The notes under the pieces: generated by a model
What the model was told of the DNA's origin: nothing
The model's input: only the letters and a program-made list of their open reading frames with translations
Database searches by the model: none
Shown: piece by piece, positions 47,105 through 57,900 of the stretch
Numbering within the stretch: the first letter of the stretch is position 1
Layout: every line of letters starts with the position of its first letter
Origin: Herpetomonas samuelpessoai
Lineage: Eukaryota; Euglenozoa; Kinetoplastea; Trypanosomatida; Trypanosomatidae
Direction: 5' to 3'
Assembly (NCBI GenBank): GCA_030849835.1
Contig: JASAOC010002109.1
Location: 1 to 64,000, forward strand
Length of the DNA stretch: 64,000 bases
Position numbers and translations under genes: made by a program

Positions 47105-50100
47105 TCAAGAGACCTTCCTGAGCTGACCTTGCCTGTCAACGACGTGGGAGGCTTTCGCGAAGGCGGCGGGGCTATCTGCCACCGCACAGTCTGCGGCACT
47201 CACTAGGCGAATCACAGTCAGCAATTGTGGAACAGACCACGCGTCAGGTGAATACAGCGGCGTGCACGCTGAGAGCGGAAGCGGAGCACCCTCCTCCTCC
47301 TCCTCCTTTTCCTTCTCTTTCCTTTTGACGGCCCCTCCCACCGCTTCGGTACAGTGGCGCGATTTCCTCTCCTCGCCTTCCTCCTTCGGTCCACAGCCTT
47401 CGCGCCTGCGTTTTGCCCCACGCTTGCTCAGGCGTGCAAGGGGCGTCTCGTCGGTGCCAAGGATATCTTCGCTGAGGCCGGGGTCAAGGGCCGCCAAGGT
47501 GCCGCTGGGAATGCCGGTGGCCTGGCTCAGCCCGCCGTTGCTGTCTTCCTTCTCGTGCTTCACCAAGGGAGACCCAAGGCGTTCCTCCTTCGCGCCAGAG
47601 GAGCCCGCATGAGCGCAGCTGCGTGAAAGGAATGTGGCCAGTTCTGTTAGTACACGCGCACGCTCTTCTTCGCTGTTGGCAGTCGAGGACGTACCTGCGC
47701 TCGACGGGCAAAAGTGTGTGAGTGCGTTTTCCTCTGGCGCCTTGATAACGTCCACAGCGGCAAGGCACATGCAATCTGCGGAGGAAAGGATGCCCAGCTC
47801 TGCCTTCAGCTGGTGGGTACGGTTAACTGCCTCAAGCAATGGCAGTGAGGTACCCTGCGATGTGGCGCCAGCAACGCCCGAAGCTGGTGCGGACGCAGGA
47901 CCCACGACGGTTGCAGCTCGTTGCGCGCGTGCCTTCGAGAGCGAATACGCCAGACTCGCCACCGTGGCGGGTTCATAGAAGCTATCCTCGTAGGCGTCTA
48001 GGAGGAGCTTCATCTTGGCGGAGAGGGTGGGGCTCGCGTAGAGCACAAAGCGCGGTGCGAGCGGCACCACCGTCTTGGCTAATACACAGGACATGGCCCA
48101 GTCGCAATGGACGACATCCGTGGCGGCATATTTCCTGCTGACACGCAATGGGTCCGACAGACACAATTTCACCCAATTTTCTGCCTTTGTCGCGCCTCTC
48201 GAGGAGGCCAGCAAGAGGGACGTCTGCGGGCCAGGGTTCGCCACAATTTTGGCGCCGTGCTGGAGCAGACAGCGCTCCAGCGCAACACGATTTCCCCCAA
48301 CGTCGGGCTGCACCGTGCACGTCTCTTCCGACGTGAAGAGGACGCAGAACTCGTAGCCGGCGAAGAGGTCATCCAGGACGGCGTCGTTCGGGTCCAGCCG
48401 TGTGACCCCGAGCCTGCGCGTGATGTTGGCGATGGTGCGTTGCGGGATGGATGCGGCTGCCGCTGCGGCCCCGCCAGCCACACGCATCGCCGCCCACTGC
48501 GCTACACCGCCACCGCGCAGCGACTGGGGCAGGGAACCCATCCCTGGCCCATTCTGCGAGTCGGGAAGGGTGCCCGCTGCCTCCATCCGTTCGTGCTGAC
48601 GCCGTGCCCACTTCATTTTCATCACCGTCAGCAGCCCTTCCCCGTCGTGGATGTCGGTGCCGCTGCCCTGCACCGCCGCGCGCCGTGCGAGTGCGTCCTT
48701 GGAGGCGTCCTTGATGGCAGCTAGCGTGTGCAGGTCTGTGGCGTCAGCGAGGCTCTTGTCCAGACGCACGCGGAGCATCCTGGGGAAGCGCAGCGTGTAG
48801 CCCACGCGGTAATTTGCACTCGCGACAAACGCGTAGCCGTACAGCTCAAGGACGATGGAGTGCGCCGGATGCACGTAAACGTCAGGGATGAGATCGCTCG
48901 CCACGGGCTTCCAGCCATCCAGCCATTCGGGGATTGTTTGCCTCGTGGACATGGTCTCCCAGTGCGGGTTGAGGGCGGCTTGGATGGTGCTGAGTTCCTC
49001 GCTGGTGAAGCCGTTGCCAATTTTGCACACGGTGTGAAACAACGCGCCAGGGTCTGTTGGTGCGCGCGAGGAGCCATTCACCCAGACGGCCATGAGAAAG
49101 TGAGAGATGTGCCTCGCGCCGAACTTGGTGCCGTGGTAGCCGCCCACGATCACGAGGTCCACGGTGTCGGAGAGGCCGGCAATGTGGTCTGGCTTCAGTT
49201 TGACCCACTTGCTCTTCCGCTCGGCAGGGACATAGATGCTGCTGCCCGCCTTGAGCACCACACCTTCCAGGTTCGCATCCATCATGCGCTGGAGGTTGGT
49301 GAGAATTTGCTGTGTGGTGGTGACCTTTTGGCTTGGCACGATTTCCATGCGATGCTTCAAGGGGCGCGTCACGTACTTGAGAATGCCACGGCGCGCCGAG
49401 AGCGGCAAGTGCATCAGTGATTTCCCGTTAAGAAACACAATGTCAAAGATCATGTAGCAGAACCAGCGATGGCTTCCATCAATGGAGGCCTCGTCTGCTA
49501 TGGTGACGCCGGCTGCCATGTCGTCGCCGCCCGCTCTCGCCGCGGTGTAGCCCTCCCCACCTGTGGCGAAGGAGCGATTGAGGCCGAATGGAATGAACCC
49601 TTTAATATGGGCGTCGTAGACAAGCAACTCACCGTCGAAAATGGCATTGTCCAGCGTGACGGGCGCCCGTTCCGCACCGCCGCCTTGCGGTGCTTCGCCA
49701 GCCGCCTCGTCGTCGACGCTCTGGGCCGAGTTCAGGTTGGCCACATGCGGGATCACCACCTGCGAGCCAACGACAAAGGAGGAACGCAGAGTGGAGTCGA
49801 ACTTAGGCGCGTAGAGGGCAGTGTAGTTCTTCGCGTTTCGCGTCCAGTACATGGCCTTCTGCGAGTCCACGTGGACCATGATGCGCTCACCATCGTACTT
49901 TGGCTCGAGGAGAATAGCCTCTGTGGCGAGAAGCTGCTCCAACTTCTTGGCGGTGACGGGACTGGCCAACATCGGACGCAAGGGCTGGAAAAGAAAGATA
50001 CCTGCTGCGCTTGAGCCTGGTGTCGGTTTCTGAATTTCCTCCAAGCAGGCCTCGCAGACGTAGGCCAGGTCGCTGGTGTTGTTGTACTTGTCCAGTGCGG

Positions 50101-50980
50101 TGGGGTGAAATGCGGAGAGAAGGGTTTGATGCGTCATGCGGAATTTCATGTCCTTCAAGATGATGCGAATGAGCCACTTTTGCTCGAGTGGGGTGGTGCG
50201 CAGGAGGCTCTCCATGAGCAGCCCTTGCCGCGCCGCTGTCGATTCCGCTGCTGCCACCTCATCGAGAAAATGGTTGATGCCCTCGACCGTGAAGGCGGCT
50301 GCCATTCCTGTCAAATCACGCTGGTGCACCCCGCCCCGTCGCTGGAGGGCGACGAACACGACATCGCTAAAAGATGTGGTCTCCACGGAGCTCTTGGCCG
50401 GGTCCTTCCACTGGAGGAGACGCTGTGCCTCGCCACTGCGCTCGTGCAGGCCGAGGGCACCAACGTAGAGGCGGGCCAGCTTGCTCTCGCGCAGGCGGTA
50501 AAGTGGTCTCACGTTGTCGAGGTGAGGCATCAGCAATCGCATGAAAGGAAAGAAGGATTCTGTCCGTGGGAGGGACCGCCAGAACGCCTCCAGACGCGCG
50601 TACTGCTGCGCCTTGTTGACAGCACTGAGGATGCCCTCAAATAGAGCGCACAGCTTCACAAATGGGTAAGCGCTCGCAGAGTTCGGGTGGTCACTGGTAG
50701 ATGGTGCCACAGGGTCCTTGTTGTTGTTGTTGTTGTTGTTGTCCTCACGGGACGCAAGCCGAGGCTGGGGGAGCGTCGACGCAGATGCTGCGGCGGCAAG
50801 GGCAGCGGTGGTGAGGCGTGCGGGGGACACCTGACCCATCGGCTGTGGCGTATGTCCCCCGTCCGTGCCAAGGTCTTTTTGGTAGGCAGCGAACGGGGAC
50901 GTGACCTTGGGGTTGCTGTGCTCGCGGAGGGGGCCGTCCTCCTCGTCAGATTCAAGCGAGAAGCGGCCAGGTTCATCCAT
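47105..50980 (-). CDS. LIG4: DNA ligase IV (ATP-dependent, NHEJ-type)
   Basis: 1291 residues. Residues about 105-320 are the ligase IV DNA-binding domain: FFPFMRLLMPHLDNVRPLYR and LEQKWLIRIILKDMKF match human LIG4 [20 protein letters not shown] and LEQKWLIRMIIKDLKL. The adenylation motif is EPKYDGERI with Lys361 as the AMP acceptor; IFDGELLVYD, CYMIFDIVFLNG, NLEGVVLK and SKWVKLKPDHI follow, then the LIG4-specific DLVIVGGYHG..HFLMAV and GYTLRFPRM. One clear BRCT lies at about 865-995 (EFCVLFTSEET..VANPGPQTSLLLA). The second BRCT is hard to see and seems degenerate or split by a Lys/Glu-rich insert (near 1215). The N-terminal 100 residues are disordered with an Asn repeat (81-87). ATG at 50978-50980; further upstream only TTG. 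No frame break. Confidence 0.92.
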   Translation of the reverse strand: MDEPGRFSLESDEEDGPLREHSNPKVTSPFAAYQKDLGTDGGHTPQPMGQVSPARLTTAALAAAASASTLPQPRLASREDNNNNNNNKDPVAPSTSDHPNSASAYPFVKLCALFEGILSAVNKAQQYARLEAFWRSLPRTESFFPFMRLLMPHLDNVRPLYRLRESKLARLYVGALGLHERSGEAQRLLQWKDPAKSSVETTSFSDVVFVALQRRGGVHQRDLTGMAAAFTVEGINHFLDEVAAAESTAARQGLLMESLLRTTPLEQKWLIRIILKDMKFRMTHQTLLSAFHPTALDKYNNTSDLAYVCEACLEEIQKPTPGSSAAGIFLFQPLRPMLASPVTAKKLEQLLATEAILLEPKYDGERIMVHVDSQKAMYWTRNAKNYTALYAPKFDSTLRSSFVVGSQVVIPHVANLNSAQSVDDEAAGEAPQGGGAERAPVTLDNAIFDGELLVYDAHIKGFIPFGLNRSFATGGEGYTAARAGGDDMAAGVTIADEASIDGSHRWFCYMIFDIVFLNGKSLMHLPLSARRGILKYVTRPLKHRMEIVPSQKVTTTQQILTNLQRMMDANLEGVVLKAGSSIYVPAERKSKWVKLKPDHIAGLSDTVDLVIVGGYHGTKFGARHISHFLMAVWVNGSSRAPTDPGALFHTVCKIGNGFTSEELSTIQAALNPHWETMSTRQTIPEWLDGWKPVASDLIPDVYVHPAHSIVLELYGYAFVASANYRVGYTLRFPRMLRVRLDKSLADATDLHTLAAIKDASKDALARRAAVQGSGTDIHDGEGLLTVMKMKWARRQHERMEAAGTLPDSQNGPGMGSLPQSLRGGGVAQWAAMRVAGGAAAAAASIPQRTIANITRRLGVTRLDPNDAVLDDLFAGYEFCVLFTSEETCTVQPDVGGNRVALERCLLQHGAKIVANPGPQTSLLLASSRGATKAENWVKLCLSDPLRVSRKYAATDVVHCDWAMSCVLAKTVVPLAPRFVLYASPTLSAKMKLLLDAYEDSFYEPATVASLAYSLSKARAQRAATVVGPASAPASGVAGATSQGTSLPLLEAVNRTHQLKAELGILSSADCMCLAAVDVIKAPEENALTHFCPSSAGTSSTANSEEERARVLTELATFLSRSCAHAGSSGAKEERLGSPLVKHEKEDSNGGLSQATGIPSGTLAALDPGLSEDILGTDETPLARLSKRGAKRRREGCGPKEEGEERKSRHCTEAVGGAVKRKEKEKEEEEEGAPLPLSACTPLYSPDAWSVPQLLTVIRLVSAADCAVADSPAAFAKASHVVDRQGQLRKVS
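50718..50742 (+). repeat. Coding GTT/AAC microsatellite in the ligase IV gene
   Basis: Trinucleotide repeat that encodes seven Asn in the disordered N-terminus; likely length-polymorphic without frameshift. Confidence 0.85.
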
Positions 50981-51906
50981 GACGGTTCCGCATACACACG
51001 TACAGAGCAAACGACAGTGAAGCTGAAGAAGTGCTACACCAAGAACGTGTGAACGTAGCTATAAATGCGTGTCAACACTCGCCTAAGAATCCACAAAACG
51101 TTGTTTTTTTTGTTATATGCTGCTTTGCGTTTCGTACCTAGTCGGTACAAAGAGTACCAGGAAAGGGTACGTGGGGAGGAAATGAAAGCGATAGAAAACG
51201 AGTGTGTTCATGCTTCTTCTACACGTGCAAGACCATGCTGGCAGCTGTCCCTTTTTTCCATACCCAAGTCATGTTCGCAAGAGACGGAACGCTACGTCGG
51301 AGTAACAGGTACGTTTGTCAGTATTCCCCAAACCACAGAAAAAACATTGCTGCTTCACTAAATGCACCAACTACGACCGAAAGTTTTCCTTTTGCTTTAA
51401 TCGGTACACGGGTAACACATCCTCAGTTGTTGACGGTGGTAAAGGACCCTGCAGATCAGGGAGAGCAAAACAAAACAAAAAGACAGGTGGACAAGAACGG
51501 GGAGAAAGCAACGCACCGACCGACCGACATCTGCGTCACAACAGGTCATCGAGCACGTGGCAGCAAGGAGAAGAAGTGCCTGTCAACAATGATCAATAGA
51601 ACACAAAATCAAGGAATGTACACGCGGTATGGGAGAAACTAAGCGAGGGAAAGAGGACGAAAGGATGGGCCTCTGGTTGCAGGGACTGTGGAAGAAACGA
51701 ATAAGTGAGTACAGAAGTTGTCAGTAAAAATAACCAGAAATGGAAAAGAGAGGAAAGCAAAGAATACACTATATACAAAGCACATCATCAATGAACGCTC
51801 GTTGTCCATGACGCAGGAAAACAAAAAGAAAAGGAACCAAATGGGAAAAAAGAAAGCGGTATCAATGAAGAGGGGCATCGCCTACCGCTCTCCCGCGCCC
51901 CTTTGT
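50981..51906. other. Intergenic between ligase IV and the giant coiled-coil gene
   Basis: No gene or RNA gene recognised. A T-run lies at 51103-51110 just upstream of the ligase gene. Confidence 0.6.
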
Positions 51907-54900
51907 TTACCGTGCGTTGGTGTAGGGTGTTTGAAACAGAACAGGCACGTTTGCCCAGAGGTCATCGGCTGTCTGCGACATGCGGTCAAGTTCAGCGACC
52001 CCAGCTTCCACGGAGGCGGCGAGGGTGAGTGGGTTGCGGGTGTGCTCGTAGCCACAGAACGCCTCCTGCAGGTCATGCACGCATTGCTCGACGCTGTGAA
52101 AGAGCTTCACGGTCTGCGCGGCCACATCGCCAAAGGTGTGTGCCATATTATCGCCTGCCATGGCGTCGATGGCCTCCATTGTTAGCGAAGTTGCCCCGTG
52201 AATCATGCGGCGTTCCAGCTCCGCCAAGTTGATGCCAGGGGCAGCGGGGCGGTTGGGGTGGCTCTGTGGGATGGCGCGGATCACCTGCTCCACTTGGGCC
52301 TCGCTGAGCGCCTTGCGAGCCGCGTCGGTCATGCGGGTGGCCTCGTGCGCTTCCTGCTCAGCGGCAGCAAGGTCAGCCTCTGCCTCGGCCAGTTGGTGGC
52401 GCAGCGCTTTATTCTCCTTCACCAAGGCTTCCCGCTCCAACGCGCGGGGTCGGAGTTTGTCATTTTCCAGCCGCAGCAGCTCTGCACCCTCCTGGGCTGT
52501 GGCGAGCAGCTGGGCGCAGTAAGGCTTGAACTCGTGCTCCCAGGCCGTCGCGACAGCATCACGGACGGCTTGCAACTCCTCACGCAACCCTTGAAGCTCC
52601 TCCTTGTTACCCTGCAGCGCCCCATGCCAGCGGTCCCGTATGGCAGCCACCTGTTCCTTTGCAAACGTCACCAGGGGGTCGCCCTCCCCCGCTACCAGCT
52701 TCTGCGACAGGAAAGGCTCCATGTCGGCGACCGTGCGAGGCACACGCCCGCCATCCGGCGCTGAGTCACCCGCTGGGTTGGCGGTGATGTCGACGAGGGT
52801 CTTGGCCAGCACGTGCGTGAGAATATTGTTGTCGTGCTGATGACGTGCCACACGCTGCGTCAGCTCGTCATTCAGCGATGTCTCCTCCGCCAACCTATTG
52901 TCCATTTCTTGCATGACCTCGTGCAGCTTCTGTGTCTCTTCGCCAACCGTACTCTGTGCTTCCTCAGCTGCCTTTAGTTTGCTCTCTAAATCGTTTTCCC
53001 GGTCACGGAGCGCGTGCACCTCCGCGTGGAGCTCCTTGATCTTGTCACTTGCGAGCTTTTCATCCCTTTTGAGCTTTTCTGCCTGCGCGTCAAGGTCCTC
53101 AAGGAGGATCTGATTCTGTCTTGCCTTGCCCGCAACCTCGCCACGCAGGCCATCGCGCTCCATCTGCAGGGCATCCGCCATCCCGGCAAGCGTGCTCAGC
53201 TTGGCGGCGACGCTGCTGTTGGCGTTCCCCGCGTTGCGGTTGCGTGCATTGCTTTGCAAGACATCCTCGCACCTGGGCAGCACCTTCTTCAAGTCCTCCA
53301 ACTGGGAAAGCAGGAGCGGGATAAGCACGTCTCCATACGCTGGTGGCTTTTGGCCCTCGACAAAGGTCCCATCGAGAACGCTGATGGCGGAGCGGCAGGC
53401 CAGCCGGAGCTCCTGCACCTCGTCAATTTTGTTCTGCGCATTCAGACGGAGCGCGTTCAGTCGGGCCTTTGGACTCATGCCTGCCGTCGACGTGAAGGCA
53501 ACTTCAGAGCCTCGCAACATTCCAAGCTCCCGGTGTGTGAGCGTCATGAGCTCCGCAGGCCTGCCCTCCAGCGCAGGCATCGGTTTCTTCTTGGCCTTGA
53601 GGCGCTTGCTAGAGCGAATGGTGGAGGTGGTGGAGCTGTTGGGTGACAAGGTCGCTTCGTCGTTAAAGGCGTTGTCAAGGCCGCGGACAAAGGCCTCTGA
53701 GTCTCGCTTCACCTCTTCGAGCTCAAGCACCTTGCGTTGAAGGCTGGGCAGCATCTCACGCAGCGGCTGAGGATTACTTGAGTCCCCGGGAGGCACCCCG
53801 AGGATCTTCTTGACCTCGTCAATAGAGGCACCCGTGTCGCGGCAGACGGCGACCAGCCGTTCGGCTATCGTCTGCTCCATGCCCTGAGCAGATGTGCCTT
53901 CCCTAGGAGCCCCGGCGCGGCGGCCGCCCAAGGCCTCGATGCCATCCTCTGCGGAGTCCTGCAGCTCCACGAGGCGCTGGTGCATGTCGGCAACGGCCTT
54001 GACCAGGGAGGTGAGGTCGCCCACACCGCTGCTCGAGGCAGAGGAGGAACCAAGCGGACCCTCTTTTGTGAGGTCCTGCGGCCCCTCTGCGCCGTCGCTG
54101 ACAGCGTCCGCGTCGACGATGCTCTTGAGCTCGCGCAGAGCCTCCACCACAGCGCCGACCTCTGCTTCAAACTCCACGACGAGGGAGTCACAGCCGGTGG
54201 GGTGGCGTGAGTCGCTGAGAGACGGAGGTTGGGTGTGCTCGTGCTGAGGCGCGGGTGCGGCACTCCAGTGCGCGAGTGCCATTTGGGCATTGTCAAGGGT
54301 CTCATTCAGCGCGCCGTTGGTCCGCGTCAGCTTGTCAATGGCCTCCTTCTGCTCCAACAAGAAGTCGTACTGCTTGTTGTTGTTTTCCACGAGGGCGGAT
54401 AGGTTTTCATGAACGTCCGCGATGACGTCCCACGTGCATGGGGTCTGTTGGCCGCCACCGAGGACGGCGCTCACCGCGAGGTGGTCCTGGACCGCGCGCT
54501 TGCTCTCCTCGTCAATGCCTTGAAGTTGGAGGATGTACTCCACGTACTGAGTAGGGTCGCCGCGGACGAGTGGCTTGGGGGGCTCGTCGGGGTCAAGCGC
54601 CACGGAAACTTTGGTGGAGAGCATGGAGTCGTCGTCACCGCTGCTCTCACGGAGCAGCACCAGACGATGAATGACATCACGCAGCACGTCGCGTAGAAAG
54701 GCAGCGATGGCTTCGCCGTTTGCGTTTACCTGGATGGCTTCCTGCATGTCCTGCAGCAGCTCATCACGCCAGTGCGCAAGCGCTGCGACCTGATCGGATA
54801 GAGGAGCGTCTGGTGAGACCGCGGGGGCACCAGCGACGGTTTCGGGCATGCCCTGAAGGGCGTCCTGAAGCTTATCCCGTAGGGCTTCGATTTGCTCCAG

Positions 54901-57900
54901 GCATTTCGCCGGCGCGGAAAGGCCGGCTGTCTTGTCGGTAACAGCGTCCGTGCTGCGAGGGGTAGCCGTGGGGTTGTGCAAGAGTGCCGCAAGGTCATCG
55001 CAGAACGCACGGAGCTGCTCAGTTCTCTCCTTTTCCTCCTCCAGGGCATGCTCGGCCTCGACAAGCGCTGCTTGAGCGTTGGAGAGCGCCTCTTCCGTCT
55101 GCTTAAGCGCTGCCTCGGTTTTTGCAGCTTCCTGAGTGTTCTCCGCGAGCGCCTGTTGGGTGTCTGCGAGGGTCTTTTCCATTGCGGCGAGATTTTCCTT
55201 TGTCTTGGTGAGCGCTTCCTCCATTTGTGCAGAGCGCACCTCGCTCGCCTGCAGCGCCACCTCAGCGTCCCCCGCGGCCTCGTCTGCCTGCTGTTTTGCA
55301 GCGGCGATATGATTCTCGGCCTCCTTCAGTCTCGCCGCCGTCTGCTGGAGTTCCTCCTTCGCCTGCTCCGCTTCTTGTTGAGTGGCGACGAGAGCCCTTT
55401 GTGTATCGGCGAGGTCCTTTTCCGAGGCTGCGAGGCTGTCCTTGGCCTTGGCGAGTTCCTGCTGGAGTGTTTCGGCTTGGCCCCTTTGCTCTTGAATGGT
55501 TTGTTGGGCCTCGTCACCCATCTGCTGTGCGGCCTCCAACGCCTGCTGCGTCTCACGTAGCTCCTTCACTGCGTTGGCGAGCTCTTCCTCAGCCCGCGCA
55601 AGGGTATCTTGCAGTGACTTGGCCGCTTCATCCTTCTCTTGTATTGCCTGCAGTGCGTCATTCCCAGCCTGCTGGGCCTGGTCTTGCATTGCGGCAAGCG
55701 CCTGCTCACTCTCCTCCAGTTTCGCCGCCGTCTGCTGGAGCTCCTCCTTCGCCTGCTCCGCTTCTTGCTGAGTGGCAACGAGAGCCTTTTGTGTATCGGC
55801 GAGGTCCTTTTCCGAGGCTGCGAGGCTGTCCTTGGCCTTGGCCAGTTCCTGCTGCCATTCCTTTTCAGAATCCTTGGCGTGGTCCTGCGCGGCGTCCAGC
55901 TGCAACTGCACATCTGCAAGCTTGGCCTCCGTCTCCTCGAGGCGCCTCTGGGCATCCTGCACCTCCGCCGCCTTGTCTGCGAGCGCCTGCTGCGAGTTGG
56001 CGAGCTCGTCTTCAGCCTTGTGAAGTGCCGCGGTGGTATCCTCGGCACTTCGCTGTGCTTGTGCCAAGGCGTTTTGGGCCTCGTCCAGCTCCGCCTGCAG
56101 TGTCTGCCGCTGCTCCTCTGCGGCCTTCAGTTCGCTCACCTTGGAGCCTTCCAGTGCCAGGCAGCAGTCAAGGAGACACTGCGGGAGCGGCTGCTGCTTG
56201 GTGCTTCGCAGCGTCTCCGCAGCCTTCTTGGCGGCCTCTAGGAGTTGGTCGGTCTTGTGCGCCGAATTGGCGATGCCCGCGCCGAGTAATTCCGCGCACC
56301 CGGCGACCACTTGCATCACCTCCTCAGAGGTCTCAACTTCCCATTTGAGGTTCTTCTCGGCCTGGTTCAGCGAGCGCCACATGCGCTCTAGTGACTCACT
56401 GACCTTCTCCATTTGTCCGTCCTGAGACCATAGAGAGGCCAGCACCAAAACGACCACAAGGTCCTCACAGAGCTCACTGAGTGAGCTGGCGATGGCGTTG
56501 CTGCGCGCTGCGCTTTGTTCGACCGAGTCGCCCTCCTGGGAGACGAAGAGGGCTTCGTTTTTTTCCCGACGGCCACCGAGGGAGTCGATGGCGCGCAGGG
56601 CGGCCTCACGCAGGTCGGCAACCTCGGCCGCGCGCTTGCCGAGGTCTGCCTGGGCCTCGCGCTGCGAAGTCACAAGGTGCGCGGTGCCCTCCAGTAGGTC
56701 AAGCGGCGTGCTGTTGCCCATCTCGGCTAGTTCCATCGCCAACTTTTCCGCTGAGACCTTTGCCGCCTCGAATGGGTCAGAGACTTGGGCACCAGTGGAG
56801 GTACGCGAGGGCGATTGTTGCTGCAGTTGCTGTGGAGAGCCCGTCAGACGTGACGGTGAGCCAGTGTTGGCGCCTCTCTGAGTCCTTTGGGCGTACGGCA
56901 GCGCACGCCCACGTGCGGGAGAGGAGGGAACGACGCTGGAGCCCGAAGATCGCGTGGGGGACCCGGTAACGTTCAGTGTGTTTGGCGATGAATGCTGTGT
57001 CGGTGGATTCGAGCCTGTGGCGGGCGGATGTCCGGTGCTATCCGACCCGTCACGCAACATGTGAAGGAGCGCCGTCACGAGCTCGTTGAGCTTATCCACC
57101 TCTCCGCGCGCGGCTTCTCGTGCGCGCTCGGCCTCGGACTTGCCTTCTCCCAACGCACGGAGGCGCTCGGCGAGTGGCACGTCCCGCGGTTCAGAGGACG
57201 TTCCCTCCTTGCCAGATGCGTCAGGCACCTCGGCAGGAAGGGCACGTGCACTACGATTCACCTCCTCGAACGCGGTCTGTAGCGCATCTGCTAATGCCTT
57301 GGAGTGCGCAAGGCTATCCACGGCGCTTTCCTCATCCGACGGTGCAGCACGCGCGGGGGCTGGCTTTCCACTCAAGCCACTGGCCACACGTTCCACCGCG
57401 TCCTGCAGAAGCGCTACTTCCTTCTCTCTCGCGCGCAGCTGGTCAAGGAGGTCTTCGGTGTTGGCGTCGACCCTCTCGTTACGCCTTTGCTGCCGAAAGG
57501 CCAGCCACGCTGCAAAGGTGGTGGCGCGAGTGCGGTCCTCGTTACGTGCGACGAGCGTCGCCACATTCGTGACGGTGCGCTGCCGCCGCTCCCGCAGGTG
57601 TCTCCTCCAGCGGTTGAAGTAGCGGGATACCAGAGAGAGGACGTCCTTCTTCGTGCGAAGGGGGAATTCTCTGGGCACCACGTAGGCACGCTTCGCCTCC
57701 TGCAACGCACCCCGCTGCGTTGCCGCGAGCCAGCGAAGCACGACCCGTGTGTACTGCTGCCGATGGTTGCTGTGCTTGAGAGCGACGGCACACCGCTTCA
57801 GGTGGGTCTGTTGGTGGCACCGTGTACGGAATGCGACCCACGCATCGTAAGCGGCCCGTAATGCCGCGCGTTCGTTTGCCTTTGCCAGTGCAGTGGCAAG

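Noticed and set aside
55227-56348. Long open frame on the plus strand (over 370 codons) rich in Pro/Arg/Ser
   Set aside because: It is antisense to the coiled-coil gene; its composition is what GC-rich heptad coding gives on the opposite strand, and it has no family resemblance.
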